Positions 6,099 through 7,996 of a DNA stretch of 7,996 nt are shown here, one piece after another. The stretch lies in the NCBI GenBank assembly GCA_001940655.1, contig MBAA01000139.1:18034-26029 (forward strand), given 5' to 3'. Every line of letters begins with the position of its first letter. Position 1 is the first letter of the stretch. A model generated the notes under the pieces. It ran no database searches. It saw only the letters and a program-made list of their open reading frames with translations, and was not told the origin of the DNA. The position numbers and the translations under genes were made by a program. The DNA is from Promethearchaeota archaeon CR_4 (GTDB lineage Archaea > Asgardarchaeota > Lokiarchaeia > Sigyniarchaeales > CR-4).

Positions 6099-6105
6099 AA
6101 AAAAA
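6099..6105 (-). terminator. T7 tract (minus strand) between the PAPS-reductase-like and PhoU-like genes
   Basis: Seven A residues on the plus strand read as T7 on the minus strand, about 50 bases after the stop of the upstream gene and just before the PhoU-like gene. It could end the long transcript. It overlaps the putative TATA element of the next gene by two bases, so the two roles may coexist or one may be false. Confidence 0.3.
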
Positions 6106-6111
6106 TTAATA
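6104..6111 (-). promoter_or_regulatory. TATA-like element for the PhoU-like gene
   Basis: TATTAATT on the minus strand is centred about 30 bases before ATG 6077. This is the right distance for a nearly leaderless archaeal transcript, and it agrees with the lack of any SD site before that ATG. AT-rich surroundings make the call tentative. Confidence 0.35.
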
Positions 6112-6132
6112 GATTTCCTTAAGCTAAAGAGC

Positions 6133-6146
6133 CATAAATTTTTATG
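6133..6146. repeat. AT-rich palindrome upstream of the PhoU-like gene
   Basis: CATAAA and TTTATG are exact inverted copies around TT. The element lies about 60 bases before ATG 6077, upstream of the TATA-like element, where an activator or autoregulator could bind. Short and AT-rich, so possibly chance. Confidence 0.35.
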
Positions 6147-6155
6147 TTTTTAGTC

Positions 6156-7996
6156 TTATAGTATCTCGTTCTCTTCCCAATGAATTTCCCGGGCGGCGAG
6201 CTTGAATATGGGGCATTGTAGTGTACACTTTTTACAATGAAGGCATGTCGTTCGGTCAATCTTCATACTTTGCCCCTCAATTTGAATGGATTTCGTTGGG
6301 CATATCTGAGCACATACACCGCAAGAAGTACATGCCTGTGACCGAACTATAATTCCAACGATTAAATATACTAAATCCTCAAATTCTTTGGTCTCATTTA
6401 AAAATCGGATGTATAAAGAACCGTCAGAAAAGATATCTGTATGAAATTCATTGTTCTGGACGTTAATTGTGCCCTGTTTTTCGTTTATTCGAATCGAACC
6501 GGTTAAGGTTTGAATGTATGGCTCTATTCTCATTATTTCAATTGAATTCTGGAATTTACCTTTTAGAGAATAACCTCCCTTGACACACGGGGCAAACCCT
6601 GCCGTGATGTTGAAAACATTGACCTTATCATTTACAATTTTTGGTTTTAGATCAATATCTAATTCTTCAACCACATTTTTCCATAATTTATTTAATTTTT
6701 TTGACCTCCAGAGACCATATTTTTTCCATTCTGGGGGTAATTTCATTCTCTCTGCATAATCCTCGAGGAAAGAATCCCAACGCTTAATAAGACTCTTATG
6801 GGTCTCTCTCATAATGTAGCGGGTTGCTAGATTCATCGAAGGACATAAATAACATCCTAATCGTTCGTGCCCGCGGAAATAGAGATCATTCAATGGCAAT
6901 GGTTTTCCCTTAAAGTCATAAGATAATAAATAAATCCACACTTCAAAAGCAGTCCAATTCTTAATCGGAGTCGCAGAGATCTGTGCAGGAATGTAGGAAT
7001 TGGTATAAATCATTTGATCTTGAGCTCGGGAAAATGACTCGTACCTTCTTTGCCCTAGAAACACGATAATTTTTTTCTCTCCTGCAAGTTCTTCAATGAT
7101 GCTTATTATTTGTTGAGCCTTCAATGAATGACAACAAAAACGAAAGTCCCTTGCTGGAGGCCCAAACTTTTCAGCAAGCTGCCAAAATTTTTCACCAGCG
7201 GATCGCTGATAGAAAAATGCAGATAGACCCAGTAAATCAATCGTCATTTTAGTATGCTCGAGAACTTCGGGGAATTCTATTCCGGTATCTGCAAAGAAGA
7301 CGAAGAAATGAGGACCCAAAACCTCATACACTAGTAATAATGTGCATAAACTATCTTTCCCCCCAGAATATGCAACGGCAGTCTTGAGATCGGGATATTT
7401 ATCTCGAACACTCTTGATAAAAGTTCTTGCCTTTGCAACATTCGATTTTAAATGCTCTTCATTTGCTTCAAAGACATCTTTTAATGCCTGTCCTCCCATT
7501 GGAATAGTAATCTCTTCATAATATATGGGACTTTTCACTTCTTTTGGTTTCGCGATAATTCCTCTCTTTTCTGCCATCAACTTTTGGATATTTTCAGAGT
7601 CTTCCGTTACGAGGGCAATACCTAGATATCCCATTCCCGTTGTTATGATGCATCGCTCTTTTTTCTTCAAGTCATTCGAAAACCGAACTATTCCTGGCAC
7701 CACTACACTTTTCCCAGAAATGAGGTATGGAGCTCCTTCATCCGAATATTCAATATACCGCGGAAGGGCAGATGTAGTGATGTTGGCATAATAAAAGAGC
7801 CTCAACCCCCCCTCATATTTTAACGAAAAGTGGAAATCATCGGTAAATGGGTCGAAAAGAAGAGTTCCAATTATTTTACCATCCACGATGACTTCCTCTA
7901 CAAAATCTATTCCCGGAACTTTATTTAAGATGACAATTTTATCATCTGGTATCATTAACTTTCCGAATTTTGTTCCGTAATCTTTCTCTATCGTTT
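6156..7996 (-). CDS. PUA/PAPS-reductase-family/ferredoxin fusion protein, 5' end beyond the window
   Basis: This large archaeal protein of the PAPS-reductase superfamily is seen for 613 codons, with the frame open to the window edge. Residues are counted from the ATG at 7955, which is probably internal: the upstream codons read on without a stop and contain the family-like KFG.L before IPDDKIVILNKVPG. In order there are the conserved N-terminal region, a PUA-like RNA-binding domain (about 80-140), and the ATP-pyrophosphatase domain with P-loop SGGKDS (197-202). C274/C275 (CCH) and C368/C371 (CYLCP) follow; this CC plus CxxC set can hold a [4Fe-4S] cluster. A double [4Fe-4S] ferredoxin ends the protein (C542/C545/C548/C552 and C571/C574/C577/C581). 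I see no C-terminal ECG-type catalytic motif of true sulfonucleotide reductases. With the PUA domain, this suggests sulfur chemistry on RNA or another adenylated substrate; that role is inference. Confidence 0.88.
   Translation of the reverse strand, partial: TIEKDYGTKFGKLMIPDDKIVILNKVPGIDFVEEVIVDGKIIGTLLFDPFTDDFHFSLKYEGGLRLFYYANITTSALPRYIEYSDEGAPYLISGKSVVVPGIVRFSNDLKKKERCIITTGMGYLGIALVTEDSENIQKLMAEKRGIIAKPKEVKSPIYYEEITIPMGGQALKDVFEANEEHLKSNVAKARTFIKSVRDKYPDLKTAVAYSGGKDSLCTLLLVYEVLGPHFFVFFADTGIEFPEVLEHTKMTIDLLGLSAFFYQRSAGEKFWQLAEKFGPPARDFRFCCHSLKAQQIISIIEELAGEKKIIVFLGQRRYESFSRAQDQMIYTNSYIPAQISATPIKNWTAFEVWIYLLSYDFKGKPLPLNDLYFRGHERLGCYLCPSMNLATRYIMRETHKSLIKRWDSFLEDYAERMKLPPEWKKYGLWRSKKLNKLWKNVVEELDIDLKPKIVNDKVNVFNITAGFAPCVKGGYSLKGKFQNSIEIMRIEPYIQTLTGSIRINEKQGTINVQNNEFHTDIFSDGSLYIRFLNETKEFEDLVYLIVGIIVRSQACTSCGVCAQICPTKSIQIEGQSMKIDRTTCLHCKKCTLQCPIFKLAAREIHWEENEIL

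Noticed and set aside
6156..6360. A separate small ferredoxin gene
   Set aside because: The cysteine motifs are in frame with the PAPS-reductase-like domain with no stop between, so this is the C-terminal domain of one protein.
6156..7996. Sulfate-assimilation PAPS reductase (CysH)
   Set aside because: The catalytic ECG-type C-terminal motif is not visible, no sulfate-activation gene is nearby, and PUA and ferredoxin domains are not part of CysH.
1..7996. tRNA, rRNA, CRISPR array or insertion sequence
   Set aside because: I saw no cloverleaf, rRNA-like stretch, regularly spaced repeat or transposase; almost the whole window is coding.

Overview
The window is archaeal and contains nine protein genes with almost no spare DNA. 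The evidence is a block of archaeal/eukaryote-type informational genes: an RPA32-like single-stranded DNA-binding protein, aIF2-beta, DUF424, NMD3, RIO1 kinase and a Dim2/Pno1-type KH protein. Frequent GTG/TTG starts, Shine-Dalgarno (SD)-like GGTGA/GTGA sites and TATA-like boxes fit this. A compact Rab/Ras-like small GTPase follows the block. That combination makes an Asgard-type archaeon the best guess, but this is an inference from one gene and not a placement.

Layout. About 20-4400 (+): a tight run of six genes, probably co-transcribed from a TATA-like box at 22-28. The order is RPA32-like, aIF2-beta, DUF424, NMD3, RIO1 and Dim2-like KH, with gaps of 74, 23, 15, 6 and 2 bases. It ends at a T7 tract just after the last stop. 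4390-4519: a 130-base regulatory gap with a good TATA-like box and two inverted repeats. 4520-5071 (+): the small GTPase. 5079-6077 (-): a regulator-like protein with an AbrB-like N-terminus and a PhoU-like helical body, convergent with the GTPase and separated by 7 bases. 6156-7996 (-): a large multidomain protein with a PUA-like domain, a PAPS-reductase/ATP-pyrophosphatase domain and a double [4Fe-4S] ferredoxin. Its 5' end lies beyond the window.

How the genes work together. aIF2-beta delivers initiator tRNA as part of aIF2. RIO1 and the Dim2-like protein act in late small-subunit maturation, and NMD3 is tied to the large subunit. The cluster is therefore a translation-initiation and ribosome-maturation module with an ssDNA-binding protein at its head, which fits the known archaeal habit of mixing replication and translation genes. 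DUF424 has no assigned function, but its place here supports a role in translation or ribosome biogenesis. The right-hand half is a separate unit and has no obvious functional tie to the left.

I saw no tRNA, rRNA, CRISPR array or mobile element. The least ordinary items are the PUA/PAPS-reductase/ferredoxin fusion, the long insert in the KH protein, the small GTPase with its palindromic upstream region, and an A11 run inside the RPA32-like gene.
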